In this document: piece after piece, positions 51,762-60,363 of the stretch
Layout: every line of letters begins with the position of its first letter
How positions within the stretch are numbered: the stretch's first letter is position 1
Assembly: GCF_900637195.1 (NCBI RefSeq)
Contig: NZ_LR134356.1
Location: 930,001 to 994,000, forward strand
DNA length: 64,000 nt
From: Mycolicibacterium aurum
GTDB lineage: Bacteria > Actinomycetota > Actinomycetes > Mycobacteriales > Mycobacteriaceae
Direction of reading: 5' to 3'
Made by a program: the position numbers and the translations under genes
Notes under the pieces: model-generated
What the model was told of the DNA's origin: nothing
Seen by the model: the letters and a program-made list of their open reading frames with translations, nothing else
Database searches by the model: none

Positions 51762-53111
51762 GTGACCGAGCACATCGACGCCGCGTGGCTCGCGCAGCGA
51801 CTTCGCGCCACCTCGTCGAAAGACCTGGGGCATGGGCTGACCCGACTCATCGACGGTGGCGAGTTGACACCGGGTGCACACCTGCCCACGATCCGGGATT
51901 TCGCCAGGGCCGCCGGGGTCAGTCCGGGAACGGTGATGACGGCGTGGAGCCGCGTCCGTGACTCCGGGCGGCTGCACACCCGTCGCCGCGGAGGCACTGT
52001 CGTAGCGGATCCGTACCGCCCGGCGCCCGCGTCGCCGAACGGTCACGTGGACTGGCCCCAGATCGAGATCTCCTTGGTGACGCCCGATCCCGCGCTGCAG
52101 CCCGACCTCGGTGCGGCTCTCGCCGACGCGCTGACCGGCACCGCCGACCTGCACAATCCCTCGCGGGCGTACATCACCGACCGGTTGCGGCGCAGTGTGG
52201 AACACAGCTGGCCGTTCGCCGCGCAGGCCTGGAACTGCGTCGGCGGAGGCAGCGAAGCGGTCGCGCTCGCCACCGCCGCGGCCGCATCCGGCGGGTCCGT
52301 CGGCGTCGAGGAGCCCGTCAGCCCTGGTTATCTCGATCTCCTGCGTCAACTCGGTATAACGGCGGTGGGCGTACGCGCCGACCACAGCGGACCGACCGTC
52401 GCCTCGGTGACAGACGCCGTACGCCGGGGTGTCACCGCGCTGGTACTGCAGCCGAGCGGGGCGTACGCGATGAGCGGTGCGTTGACCGCGGAACGGGCCC
52501 GCGAACTGGCCGACGCGGTGGGGCCCGACACGTGGGTGGTCGAAGACGACAGTGCCGGACCACTCGCATCCGCTGAGCCGGCCTCGCTGGGTGCTCATCA
52601 TCCCGACCGCGTCGTGCGGATCCGCAGCTACTGCAAAGCTTTCGGCATCGACCTGCGCACGGCCGTGCTCGGGGGTAGTGCCGAGCTCATCGACCGAACC
52701 GTACGGCTGCGTAGCTTCGGGATGGCCTCCAACAGCCGAGTGCTGCAGAACGCGCTGGCACATTTGATCGACGACCCGGACACCCAGGATGCGATGATCC
52801 GGGCCCGTGGCCGCTACGGCCTGCGGCGGCGGGCGGTGCTGAGCGCGTTCACCCGGGTGGGCCTGCGTGCGTCCGCCAGCCCGGACGGTTTCGTCGTCTG
52901 GGTACGGGTGCCGGACGAGACGTCGGCGCTCATCAACCTCGCCAGGCACGGGATCGTCGCAGCGGCGGGAGCGAAGTCGTTCGTCACCACTACCGAAGGT
53001 CTGCTGCGGTTCTCGATCCTGCAGCTGCCCGAGGACTCCGACCACCTCGATCGCCTCGCCGAGGCGGTCTGTGCCGCGGTCAACTCGGCCGACCGCGAGT
53101 ACTTCGACTGA
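51762..53111 (+). CDS. MocR-type transcriptional regulator (GntR-aminotransferase fusion)
   Basis: A 449-residue protein. An N-terminal GntR winged helix (LTRLIDGGELTPGAHLPTIR and FARAAGVSPGTVMTAWSRVR) is joined to an aminotransferase class I fold. The latter has AWNCVGGGSEAVALATAAA, VEEPVSPGYLDLL and IRSYCKAFGIDLRTAVLGG, in which the Lys after Cys is the likely PLP-binding residue. MocR proteins regulate vitamin B6, taurine and amino-acid pathways. GTG 51762. It probably regulates the preceding sulphur and ABC genes. It ends 8 bases before a stem-loop. Confidence 0.88.
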   Translation: MTEHIDAAWLAQRLRATSSKDLGHGLTRLIDGGELTPGAHLPTIRDFARAAGVSPGTVMTAWSRVRDSGRLHTRRRGGTVVADPYRPAPASPNGHVDWPQIEISLVTPDPALQPDLGAALADALTGTADLHNPSRAYITDRLRRSVEHSWPFAAQAWNCVGGGSEAVALATAAAASGGSVGVEEPVSPGYLDLLRQLGITAVGVRADHSGPTVASVTDAVRRGVTALVLQPSGAYAMSGALTAERARELADAVGPDTWVVEDDSAGPLASAEPASLGAHHPDRVVRIRSYCKAFGIDLRTAVLGGSAELIDRTVRLRSFGMASNSRVLQNALAHLIDDPDTQDAMIRARGRYGLRRRAVLSAFTRVGLRASASPDGFVVWVRVPDETSALINLARHGIVAAAGAKSFVTTTEGLLRFSILQLPEDSDHLDRLAEAVCAAVNSADREYFD

Positions 53112-53118
53112 CCTTCAT

Positions 53119-53170
53119 GGCGACTTCGGCGTGCCAGGTGGCGCCAGCGGCAACCCGGCACGCCGAAATC
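53119..53170. repeat. dispersed stem-loop repeat, copy B
   Basis: GGCGACTTCGGCGTGCC (53119-53135) pairs with GGCACGCCGAAATC (53157-53170), around a loop CAGCGGCAACCC-containing spacer identical in core to the repeat at 37421-37474. It sits between the MocR stop (53111) and the APC stop (53169), so it may serve as a bidirectional terminator. The last two bases overlap the APC stop codon. Confidence 0.75.
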
Positions 53171-54527
53171 ATGGGGCTTCTTGGAGGTCGAGCACCGGGG
53201 TGGGACGGGTGAAGCCGCGGGTCACACCCAGTAGCCAGACGAAGCCGACGGCCAGCCAGATCAGGCCGATCACCAGGGTCATGCCCGACAGACTGGTCCA
53301 CAGCCACACCGTCAGCAGGAAGCCGATAGCGGGTGCGATCAGGTTGAGCACGACGTTGCTGCGGTCCTTCAGGTCGATGAAGTAGTGCTTGATCACCGAC
53401 AGGTTCACCACCGAGAATGCCACCAGCGCACCGAAACTGACCAGCGACGCCAGTGTGGCCAGATCGATCACGATGGCCAGGAGCGAAATCACGCTGACGA
53501 CGAGGATCGCGTACACCGGTGTGCTGTACTTGACCGAGACGTGCCCGAACAGCTTGCGCGGCAGGACACCGTCGCGGCCCATCGCGAAGAGGATGCGGGC
53601 CACCGAGGCCTGCGATGTGAGCGCCGAGCCGGTCGCGCCCGCCACATATGCGGCGGTGAAGAAGATGTTGAGGAACGAGCCACCGGCGGCGACCATGACG
53701 TCGAGTGAGCCGGAGTCGACGTCGGCGAACTCGTTGGACGGGAAGACCAGCTGCGAGACGTAGGACAGCAGGATGAAGATGATGCCAGAGACGATGGTGG
53801 CGATCATGATGGCCTGCGGCACCGTACGTCTGGCGTCCTTGGCTTCCTCGGACAGCGTGGACACCGCGTCGAAGCCGAGGAAGGACAGGCACAGGATGGC
53901 CGCGCCTGCGAGCACCGGGCTCATGCCGGGTGCGCTGCCGTCGCCGGTGAACGGCGCCAGCAGATCGATGGTGCCGTAACCGGAGAACTTGACCACCGCG
54001 AGGACGACGAAGACCGCGATGAAGATCGCCTGGATGGCGATGATCAGGAAGTTGGCGCGTGCCACCGACACGATGCCGACGATGTTGAGCACCGTCACGA
54101 TCGCGATGGTGACCAGGATGATCACCCATTCGGGCAGCGCGGGCACCGCGGCATTGAGGTAGAGGCCGATGACGAGATAGTTGAGCATCGGCAGGAACAG
54201 GTAGTCCAGCATCAGCGACCACCCGGCCAGGAAGCCGGCCGGAGCCCCGAACGTGCGCTGCGTGTAGGTGTAGGCCGACCCGGCCACCGGGATCGCCGCG
54301 GCCATCCGGGCATAGGACAGCGCGGTGAACACCATCGCGATCAGCGTGACGATGTAGGCCAACGGAAGGCGGCCACCGGAGGTCTCGGTGACGATGCCGT
54401 AAGTGGTGAACACCGTCAGCGGCACCATGTACACCAGACCGAACAACACCAGCGACGGCAGGCCCAACGCCCGCTTGAGATGACCCGTGTCGGTGTCTGC
54501 GAGGAATCGAGAGCTCTCAGAGGTCAC
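53169..54527 (-). CDS. APC family amino acid permease
   Basis: A 452-residue membrane protein with about 12 helices: LKRALGLPSLVLFGLVYMVP, LSYARMAAAIPVAGSAYTYT, FLGFDAVSTLSEEAKDARRT and GRDGVLPRKLFGHVSVKYST are typical of APC permeases (PuuP/amine-type). The GTG start lies behind AAAGG. Co-transcribed behind the amidohydrolase (2-base gap) and nitrilase. The cluster suggests uptake of an amine or amide that these enzymes degrade (inference). Confidence 0.93.
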   Translation of the reverse strand: MTSESSRFLADTDTGHLKRALGLPSLVLFGLVYMVPLTVFTTYGIVTETSGGRLPLAYIVTLIAMVFTALSYARMAAAIPVAGSAYTYTQRTFGAPAGFLAGWSLMLDYLFLPMLNYLVIGLYLNAAVPALPEWVIILVTIAIVTVLNIVGIVSVARANFLIIAIQAIFIAVFVVLAVVKFSGYGTIDLLAPFTGDGSAPGMSPVLAGAAILCLSFLGFDAVSTLSEEAKDARRTVPQAIMIATIVSGIIFILLSYVSQLVFPSNEFADVDSGSLDVMVAAGGSFLNIFFTAAYVAGATGSALTSQASVARILFAMGRDGVLPRKLFGHVSVKYSTPVYAILVVSVISLLAIVIDLATLASLVSFGALVAFSVVNLSVIKHYFIDLKDRSNVVLNLIAPAIGFLLTVWLWTSLSGMTLVIGLIWLAVGFVWLLGVTRGFTRPTPVLDLQEAP

Positions 54528-54529
54528 GG

Positions 54530-56173
54530 TCAGCCTTTCGATTCGAGGTACATCTGCTCACCACGCAGATAGGTGGCCCGGACGCCTACCGCGGGCAGGT
54601 CCAGGGGTGGAGTGGAGCGAGGATCACGTGGCAGCCAGACCATGTCGGCGCTGGCTCCGGGTGCCAGCACCCCCCAGACGCCCTCGGCGAAGGCCTGATT
54701 CGCCACGCCCGCCGTGTAGGAGGACAGCGCGCGCTCGGGAGGCAGCACCTCGTGCGGGGTCCATCCGCCCTCGGGGGTGCCGTCGGAGGTGCGGCGCGAC
54801 GTCGCGACCGCGATCCCGTCCAGCGGTGCACCCGAGGAGACAGGCCAATCCGAGCCGAAGGCCAGCGGCGCGCCGGAGGTGTCCAGCGTGTTGATCGGGT
54901 ACTGCTTGTCGGCGCGGTCGGTGCCGAGCCGCGGGATGGTGAGCACAGTCATCAGCGCGTCCAGCTGAGCCCACAGCGGCTGCATGTTCGGGATGACCCC
55001 GAGAGCGGCGAAGCGCGCCAGGTCGTCGTCGTCGACGAGCTGGCAGTGCGCGATGACCGGTCGTCTGTCGCGCGAGCCGTTCTGTGCCACAACGTATTCG
55101 ATCGCATCCAAGGCCTGGCGGACCGCGGCGTCACCGATGGCGTGGATGTGGATCTGCAAACCCAGTTCGTCGACCTGGCGGGCTGCCTCGGCGAGGGTGT
55201 CACCTTCCCAGTTCCGCATGCCAAGGTTGCCCCCCGAGTCGCTTCGCTCCTGCCCTCCGGAATGGCTGTGCAGGCCCGAACAGTACGGCGCCAGCAGCGC
55301 CCCGGTCTCGTTCTCGACGACGCCGTCGGCGAAGAACTTCACCGTCCGCGCGGTCAGCAGCGGGTTGCCCGCGTCCTCGACGAGACGGCGTTGCTCGGCG
55401 AATTGCGTGATCTGACTGTCGAAGTGGCGCGGATCGGCGTACAGCGCCAGATTGAACCGCATGCGCAGCGCGTCGCGGCGGGCCGCCTCGACGTAGGTGG
55501 CGACGTCGGCGGGCTCGACCCACGCGTCCTGCACCCACGTGACGCCACGGGCGAGGTAGTAGTCGGCGGCGGTGCCGAGGGCGTCGATGCGCAGCTGCTC
55601 GTCGCGGGGTGGCATCACGTTCATCACCAGGTCGACGGCGCCCCATTCGCGCAGCGTGCCGAGCACCGAGCCGTCGTCGCGGTGCGGGATGGAGCCGAGC
55701 ACCGGGTCCGGGGTGTCGGCGGTGATCCCGGCCCGCTCCAGCGCCACCGAGTTGCACCACACCGTGTGGTAGTCCCACGCCCGCAGCACCACCGGCCGGT
55801 CCGGCACCGCGGCGTCGAGCCACCGGGCGTCGAACAGGCCGCCTTCGGCCAGGCTTCCGTCGTAGGAGGCCCCGACGATCCACTCCTCGTCAGGGTTCTC
55901 GTCGGCGAAACGCTTGACGGCGAGCACGATCTCGTCCACCGACGCGCACCCGCGCACCGCGGGACCGACCGCCTCCAGCCCCCCGTACAGGGGATGGGCA
56001 TGGCCGTCGCCGAACGACGGCATCAGGAAGCCGCCGCCCAGGTCCACGGTCGTCGCGTCGTGTCCGCGCGCGTCGTCGCCGATCGCGGCGACCACACCGT
56101 CGACGACGAGCAGTGCGTCCGTCTCGTCCCGGCCGGTCCAGATCACGCCGCCGGTGAACAGAGTCGAGCTCAT
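54530..56173 (-). CDS. amidohydrolase family protein (YtcJ-like)
   Basis: A 547-residue metal-dependent amidohydrolase of the YtcJ type. It has the metal motif FGDGHAHPLYGG, ARTVKFFADGVVENETGALL, IHAIGDAAVRQALDAIEY with a metal-binding His, and PVIAHCQLVDDDDLARF. C-terminal LAFGSDWPVSSGAPLDG carries the conserved Asp. It would cleave amide or imine bonds. The start overlaps the nitrilase stop (ATGA); both are driven by the promoter in front of the nitrilase. Confidence 0.9.
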   Translation of the reverse strand: MSSTLFTGGVIWTGRDETDALLVVDGVVAAIGDDARGHDATTVDLGGGFLMPSFGDGHAHPLYGGLEAVGPAVRGCASVDEIVLAVKRFADENPDEEWIVGASYDGSLAEGGLFDARWLDAAVPDRPVVLRAWDYHTVWCNSVALERAGITADTPDPVLGSIPHRDDGSVLGTLREWGAVDLVMNVMPPRDEQLRIDALGTAADYYLARGVTWVQDAWVEPADVATYVEAARRDALRMRFNLALYADPRHFDSQITQFAEQRRLVEDAGNPLLTARTVKFFADGVVENETGALLAPYCSGLHSHSGGQERSDSGGNLGMRNWEGDTLAEAARQVDELGLQIHIHAIGDAAVRQALDAIEYVVAQNGSRDRRPVIAHCQLVDDDDLARFAALGVIPNMQPLWAQLDALMTVLTIPRLGTDRADKQYPINTLDTSGAPLAFGSDWPVSSGAPLDGIAVATSRRTSDGTPEGGWTPHEVLPPERALSSYTAGVANQAFAEGVWGVLAPGASADMVWLPRDPRSTPPLDLPAVGVRATYLRGEQMYLESKG

Positions 56174-57150
56174 TTGACCACCGCCGTGGCGCCGTGGCCG
56201 GTGCCGTACGGTGCCTGTGTGTCAACGGGTTTCGTCAACGCTCCGTAGGTGTCAGGGCGGCGGGTGAGCAGGAACGGGAACAGCTCCAGCCAGTCCCGTC
56301 GCTGGTCGAGATCAAGATCGGCCACCAGCACCGCCTCCTCATCGCGTGGCGCCTGGATCAGCACGCGCCCGTAGGGATCTGAGATGAACGACGACCCGTA
56401 GAACGTGACGGCCCCCTCGTCGCCGACCCGGTTGGGCACGATCATGAACACGCCACTGGAGATGCCGTTGGCGACGATGACCTGCTGCCACAGCGGGCGG
56501 GTGTCGAAGTCGGGAAACACCGGCTCGGAGCCGATGGCGGTCGGGTAGACCACGATCTCGGCGCCGCCCAGGGAGTAGCTACGCGCCACCTCGGGAAACC
56601 ACTCGTCCCAGCAGGTCGGCAGTCCGATGCGAGCGTCGAGCCCCTCGGGTGCATACACCGGGTAGGGATCGTCGGCGGGACCGGGCCGGAAGTAGGTGTC
56701 CTCGTAGTAACCCGCCGAGATCGGAATGTGCAGCTTGTGTGTCTTGGCTACCAATTCGCCTGCGGGAGAGACCAATATCGCCGTGTTCAGTCCGAGACCG
56801 TCGGGCCCGGGGGAGCGTTGGTAGAGCGAGGCGTGCACGAAGATGCCGTTCGCGGTGGCGGATTCGGCCGCGAGCGCGAAGGTGGGACCGTCGGTCAGAT
56901 CCTCGGCGAGCGCGCCGGGATTGTCGCCGCCCGGCTGATCAGCCGGGTACCGCAGCAGCGTGATCTCGGGCAGGAACACGGCCGTCGCCCCGGCGGCGGC
57001 GGCCTGGTCGATCCCCGACCGCAGGACCTGCGCCAGCTCCGCGGCGTCGGCGCGCCATCGGTGCTGGACCACGCCGACGCGCAACGGCGGACGCGCAGAC
57101 TCCGTCGAGCGCGACAGTGGCGGCGCGGCGGGGGCCGTGAGAACGATCAT
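56170..57150 (-). CDS. carbon-nitrogen hydrolase (nitrilase superfamily, N-carbamoylputrescine amidase-like)
   Basis: A 326-residue nitrilase-fold enzyme with its catalytic triad: Glu62 in VFLPEITLLRYP, a Lys in AKTHKLHIPISAGYYE, and Cys180 in LPTCWDEWFPE. The KLHIP and CWDEWFPE context matches N-carbamoylputrescine amidase and beta-ureidopropionase groups, so an N-carbamoyl or amide substrate is likely. First gene of the operon with the amidohydrolase and APC permease. The start is 11 bases from a TetR-type palindrome. Confidence 0.92.
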   Translation of the reverse strand: MIVLTAPAAPPLSRSTESARPPLRVGVVQHRWRADAAELAQVLRSGIDQAAAAGATAVFLPEITLLRYPADQPGGDNPGALAEDLTDGPTFALAAESATANGIFVHASLYQRSPGPDGLGLNTAILVSPAGELVAKTHKLHIPISAGYYEDTYFRPGPADDPYPVYAPEGLDARIGLPTCWDEWFPEVARSYSLGGAEIVVYPTAIGSEPVFPDFDTRPLWQQVIVANGISSGVFMIVPNRVGDEGAVTFYGSSFISDPYGRVLIQAPRDEEAVLVADLDLDQRRDWLELFPFLLTRRPDTYGALTKPVDTQAPYGTGHGATAVVK

Positions 57151-57160
57151 CCAGCTCCTA

Positions 57161-57179
57161 AAACGAATGAAGTTCGTTT
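57161..57179. promoter_or_regulatory. TetR-type operator palindrome
   Basis: AAACGAA-TGAAG-TTCGTTT, a perfect inverted repeat with 7-base arms and 5-base spacer, between the divergent nitrilase (start 57150) and TetR gene (start 57224). It is well placed to repress both. Confidence 0.7.
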
Positions 57180-57223
57180 ATTGTGAACTGACTCACCCAG
57201 CACCGCAAGAGGGGAAGCAGGGG

Positions 57224-57823
57224 ATGGGCCGACCGTCGAAGCCACTGCTGTCGGTCGACCTGATCGCGCAGGCGGCCCTGGACCTCGTGCGCAGCACAGG
57301 CGGATTCACGATGCCGGGGGTCGCGCGCAAGCTGCGGGTGCAGCCGTCGTCGCTGTACAACCACGTGTCCGGGCGCGACGCGATCGTCGAGTTGCTGCGC
57401 GAGCGCGCCATGTCGGAGGTGCAGCTTCCCGCCGACGATCCGGACCTGCCGTGGCGTGACGTCGTGGCCGGCATCGCGCGTTCCTACCGGTCCAGCTTCG
57501 CGCGTTACCCCCAGCTGATCCCGCTGCTCACCGAGTACGCCGTCAACAGCCCGCAGGCCCTGACGATGTACAACGCGCTGGCCGTGACGTTGCGCCGGGC
57601 GGGCTTCAGCCCGGCGGACACCCTGCGGTCGATCACGCTGGTGGACAGCTTCGTGCTGGGCGCAGCGCTCGACGTGGCCGCGCCGGACGAGCCGTGGCGC
57701 ACCCGCGACGAGGTCGGCCCCGAGCTGGCGGCGGCACTCGCGACCGGTGCGCCCAAACCGCAGCGCGCCGACGACGCCTTCGAGTACGGGCTGGCGGTAC
57801 TGCTGCGGGGTCTGGAGCCGTGA
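57224..57823 (+). CDS. TetR family transcriptional regulator
   Basis: A 199-residue TetR regulator. The HTH part reads LLSVDLIAQAALDLVRSTGG, FTMPGVARKLRVQPSSLYNH, VSGRDAIVELLRERA. The C-terminal TetR_C domain has ARYPQLIPLLTEYAVNSP and LVDSFVLGAALDVAAPDEPW. It starts at ATG 57224 with AAGAGGGGAAGC upstream. Divergent from nitrilase across a palindromic operator (57161-57179). It probably represses the amide operon until its ligand is present. Confidence 0.9.
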   Translation: MGRPSKPLLSVDLIAQAALDLVRSTGGFTMPGVARKLRVQPSSLYNHVSGRDAIVELLRERAMSEVQLPADDPDLPWRDVVAGIARSYRSSFARYPQLIPLLTEYAVNSPQALTMYNALAVTLRRAGFSPADTLRSITLVDSFVLGAALDVAAPDEPWRTRDEVGPELAAALATGAPKPQRADDAFEYGLAVLLRGLEP

Positions 57824-57827
57824 CGGG

Positions 57828-58589
57828 CTAGAGCTGGACGCCGCGGGTGAGCGCGCCGTCGACGAGGAGGTTGGTGCCGGTGATGAAGCTGGCGGCGGAA
57901 CTGGACAGGAACACCACCGCGTTGGCGACCTCCTGCGGCGTCGCCATCCGGCCCGTCGGGTTCAGCGCCAGCGCCTGGGCGAACAGTTCCGGGTTGTTCT
58001 CCTCGATCGACGGCCACACCCCGCCGGGGAAGTAGGTGTTGCCGGGGCTGACGGTGTTCGCCCGAACCCCTTGCGCCGCATATTTGTACGCGACTCCCTG
58101 GGTGTAGTGGGTGATCGCGGCCTTCATGGTGCCGTAGGGTCCTGCCGCGAAATCGATCTCACGGCCCGACACGCTGGAGATCGTCACGATCGATCCGCTG
58201 CCCGCGGCGAGCAGATGCGGAAGTGCGGCGTCGACCAGGCTGACGGTGCCCAGCAGGTCGACCTCGAACGTGGTGCGCCAGTTCTCTGCTGTCTCGGGGA
58301 TGGCCAGCGCACTGACGTTGGCGACCACGCCGTCGAGCCCGCCGAGCGATTCCGCAGCCGAGGCCACCCACGCGGTCACCGCGTCGGCGTCGCCCACGTC
58401 GACGGCGGTGCCGAGCGCGGCCGCGCCACCGGCGGTCAGTTCCGTCTGCGCCTGCGTCACCGCTTCGGCGGTGCGCGCGCAGTAGGCGACCGCGGCGCCC
58501 TCGGCGAGAAGTCCCTCCACCACGGCGCGGCCGATGCCACGGGTGCCGCCGGTGACGGCGAAGCGCTTACCTGTCAGTCCAAGGTCCAT
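57828..58589 (-). CDS. SDR family oxidoreductase
   Basis: A 253-residue classical short-chain dehydrogenase. NAD(P)-binding AVTGGTRGIGRAV is at the start. VVANVSAL replaces the usual NNAG. SSVSGREIDF precedes the catalytic motif YGTMK, followed by VRANTVSPG. The last residues GTNLLVDGALTRG are typical. ATG 58589 follows AGGA. The substrate is unknown. It is convergent with tetR (4 bases between stops). Confidence 0.93.
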   Translation of the reverse strand: MDLGLTGKRFAVTGGTRGIGRAVVEGLLAEGAAVAYCARTAEAVTQAQTELTAGGAAALGTAVDVGDADAVTAWVASAAESLGGLDGVVANVSALAIPETAENWRTTFEVDLLGTVSLVDAALPHLLAAGSGSIVTISSVSGREIDFAAGPYGTMKAAITHYTQGVAYKYAAQGVRANTVSPGNTYFPGGVWPSIEENNPELFAQALALNPTGRMATPQEVANAVVFLSSSAASFITGTNLLVDGALTRGVQL

Positions 58590-58649
58590 GGCCGTCATCC
58601 TGCTCGGAATCCGGCCGATGCGCGACCCGATGGGGCACGACGTGGTGAG

Positions 58650-59663
58650 TCAGTACGAGATGGAGCCGAGAGATCTTGCTGCCGAACGCAATTCCGCATG
58701 CATGCCCGCATAGGCCGGGGCGGCGGGCAGCAGCCGCTTGTCGATCTTGGTCACCGCGCTGTAGTTGGTGTCCACGACGTTGGCGATCGGAGTCAGCGAG
58801 ATCTGGGTGAGCAGCTGATAGGCGTCGAGCCGGTCGAGGCCGTACAACTCGCCCAGCCAGGTGATCATCTCGACCTGACCGGCACGCCATGCCTCCTCCA
58901 GCGGACGCCCCGAACCCACGCACATCAGATGGGTGTCGGTTTCCAGGCGGGGCCACGTCGGGCCACCGCCCTTGATCAGGTCGACGATCACGGTGACGTG
59001 CATCGCGCCCTCGACAGCGGTCCCGCACGACTCGCCCTCACCCTGGCGGTAGTGCCCGTCGCCGAGGGAGAACAGCGCGCCGGGCACGTTGACCCGCAGG
59101 AAGCACGTGGCACCGGCCGCCATCTCCGGGGTGTCCATGTTGCCGCCGAACGCGTCGGGCACCAAGGAGGTCCGCACCTCGCGGCGCTTGGGGGCCACGC
59201 CGATGGTGCCCAGCATCGGATTGGCGGGCAACGCCAGGCTGAAGTCGCTGCCCTGCGCGCGAAACGCCACTGTCTTTGCCGCAGAATCGTATTCGTAGAT
59301 GTAGGTGCGCTCGGGAAGCGGGTCCTGCAGCGTGGGGCTGGCAGGCACACTCGTCAGCCCGCCGAAGAACGGGATCAGGGTGGAGGCACCCCAGCTGCGG
59401 GCCGGCGTGAGGTCGACCAGGTGGACGGCCAGCGTGTCACCGGGTTCGGCGCCGTCGATCCAGAACGGCCCGGTCTGCGGGTTCAGGTCCTCGGTGTCCA
59501 GTGCGGAGGTGGCGACGTCGGCGGCGCTGGTGATCCGCCCGCCGTAGGCGTCCTCGGTCCACAGGGTCAGCACGGTCGACGGCCGGATCCGCATGACCGG
59601 CTCCGCGCCGCCGAAGGTGAAGGCGAACTGTTCGGGCGTCGGGATGAAGGTGACGTGGTCCAT
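58650..59663 (-). CDS. acetamidase/formamidase family protein
   Basis: A 337-residue FmdA/AmdA-family enzyme: PNPMLG-like LPANPMLGTIGVAPKRREVR, AFGGNMDTPEMAAGATCFLR, VNVPGALFSLGDGHYRQGEG and VEGAMHVTVIVDL are signature regions, with a metal-binding H-D at GDGHYRQGE. It hydrolyses short amides to acids and ammonia. Upstream is an extended stem-loop (59703-59770) shared with the divergent F420-type gene. Confidence 0.9.
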   Translation of the reverse strand: MDHVTFIPTPEQFAFTFGGAEPVMRIRPSTVLTLWTEDAYGGRITSAADVATSALDTEDLNPQTGPFWIDGAEPGDTLAVHLVDLTPARSWGASTLIPFFGGLTSVPASPTLQDPLPERTYIYEYDSAAKTVAFRAQGSDFSLALPANPMLGTIGVAPKRREVRTSLVPDAFGGNMDTPEMAAGATCFLRVNVPGALFSLGDGHYRQGEGESCGTAVEGAMHVTVIVDLIKGGGPTWPRLETDTHLMCVGSGRPLEEAWRAGQVEMITWLGELYGLDRLDAYQLLTQISLTPIANVVDTNYSAVTKIDKRLLPAAPAYAGMHAELRSAARSLGSISY

Positions 59664-59702
59664 GCGGCCATCCTCGTCCGGTCGCGTCGCGACTGCAGCG
59701 TG

Positions 59703-59770
59703 CGCCGCGAAATAGCATTCCGGGTCGTGATCGGAGGCCGATCCACAGCCCGGAATGATATTTCGCGGCG
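59703..59770. repeat. long nested palindrome in divergent promoter
   Basis: 22-base arms, 59703-59724 and 59749-59770, pair with one mismatch. The left arm starts CGCCGCGAAATAGCATTCCG. The 24-base loop itself holds GATCGG-AGG-CCGATC. It fills the 131-base gap between the acetamidase and the deazaflavin-oxidoreductase gene. The 24 bases from its end to ATG 59795 leave room for only a short leader. Confidence 0.75.
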
Positions 59771-59794
59771 GGGGGGCCGACCTACGATGGCGGG

Positions 59795-60226
59795 ATGGGT
59801 GAGGACGACCTGAGCGGCGAACGCGATTTCAACCAGCGCAACATCGACGAGTTCCGCGCCAACGGCGGCAAGGTCGGCGGCCAGTTCGAGGGATTCCCGC
59901 TGCTGCTGCTGACCTCGACGGGAGCCAAGAGCGGTCAGCCCCGCGTGACCCCGACCGCGTACTTCGAGATCGACGGGCGGATCTACATCGTGGGCTCGGC
60001 CGCAGGCCGCGACAGCGATCCGGCGTGGGCGTTCAACCTGCGCGCCCACCCCGAGGCCAGCGTGGAGATCGGCACCGACCCGCCTCGGCCCGTCGCCGCT
60101 CGGGAGCTGCCGCGCGCCGAACGGGACGCGATCTATCCCGCCGTCGTCGAGCAGGCGCCGGGCTTCGCCGAGTACGAGAAGCGCACCGACCGCGTCATCC
60201 CCGTGTTCGAGCTGGTGCCGGCCTAG
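59795..60226 (+). CDS. nitroreductase family deazaflavin-dependent oxidoreductase (Ddn-like)
   Basis: A 143-residue Ddn-family protein of the split-barrel F420-binding group. It has FNQRNIDEFRANGGKVGGQF, LLLLTSTGAKSGQPRVTPTA, IYIVGSAAGRDSDPAWAFNL, RAHPEASVEIG and KRTDRVIPVFEL. Members use reduced F420 to reduce quinones or nitro compounds, or protect against oxidants. F420-using proteins of this type are abundant in mycobacteria. The start lies 24 bases after a long palindrome. Confidence 0.93.
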   Translation: MGEDDLSGERDFNQRNIDEFRANGGKVGGQFEGFPLLLLTSTGAKSGQPRVTPTAYFEIDGRIYIVGSAAGRDSDPAWAFNLRAHPEASVEIGTDPPRPVAARELPRAERDAIYPAVVEQAPGFAEYEKRTDRVIPVFELVPA

Positions 60227-60363
60227 GGAACGTGACCACCGAGGACGCACAGGTGCGTGCAATCCGCAGCGGTGGCTGAGCACGGATTGTTCGAAGTAGG
60301 CGCCATCGGCCCAAAAATTTGCGATCGTGTCAATAGACGTATCGCAGCAAAGGGGCTGGGGCC

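Noticed and set aside
54752..56248. A 498-codon plus-strand frame opposite the amidohydrolase
   Set aside because: Composition is Arg/Gly/Val-rich, there are no domains, and it is antisense to the amidohydrolase, which has clear metal motifs.
57747..59813. A 688-codon plus-strand frame opposite the SDR and acetamidase genes
   Set aside because: It runs across two real minus-strand genes and their gap, with low-complexity His/Arg/Gly composition.
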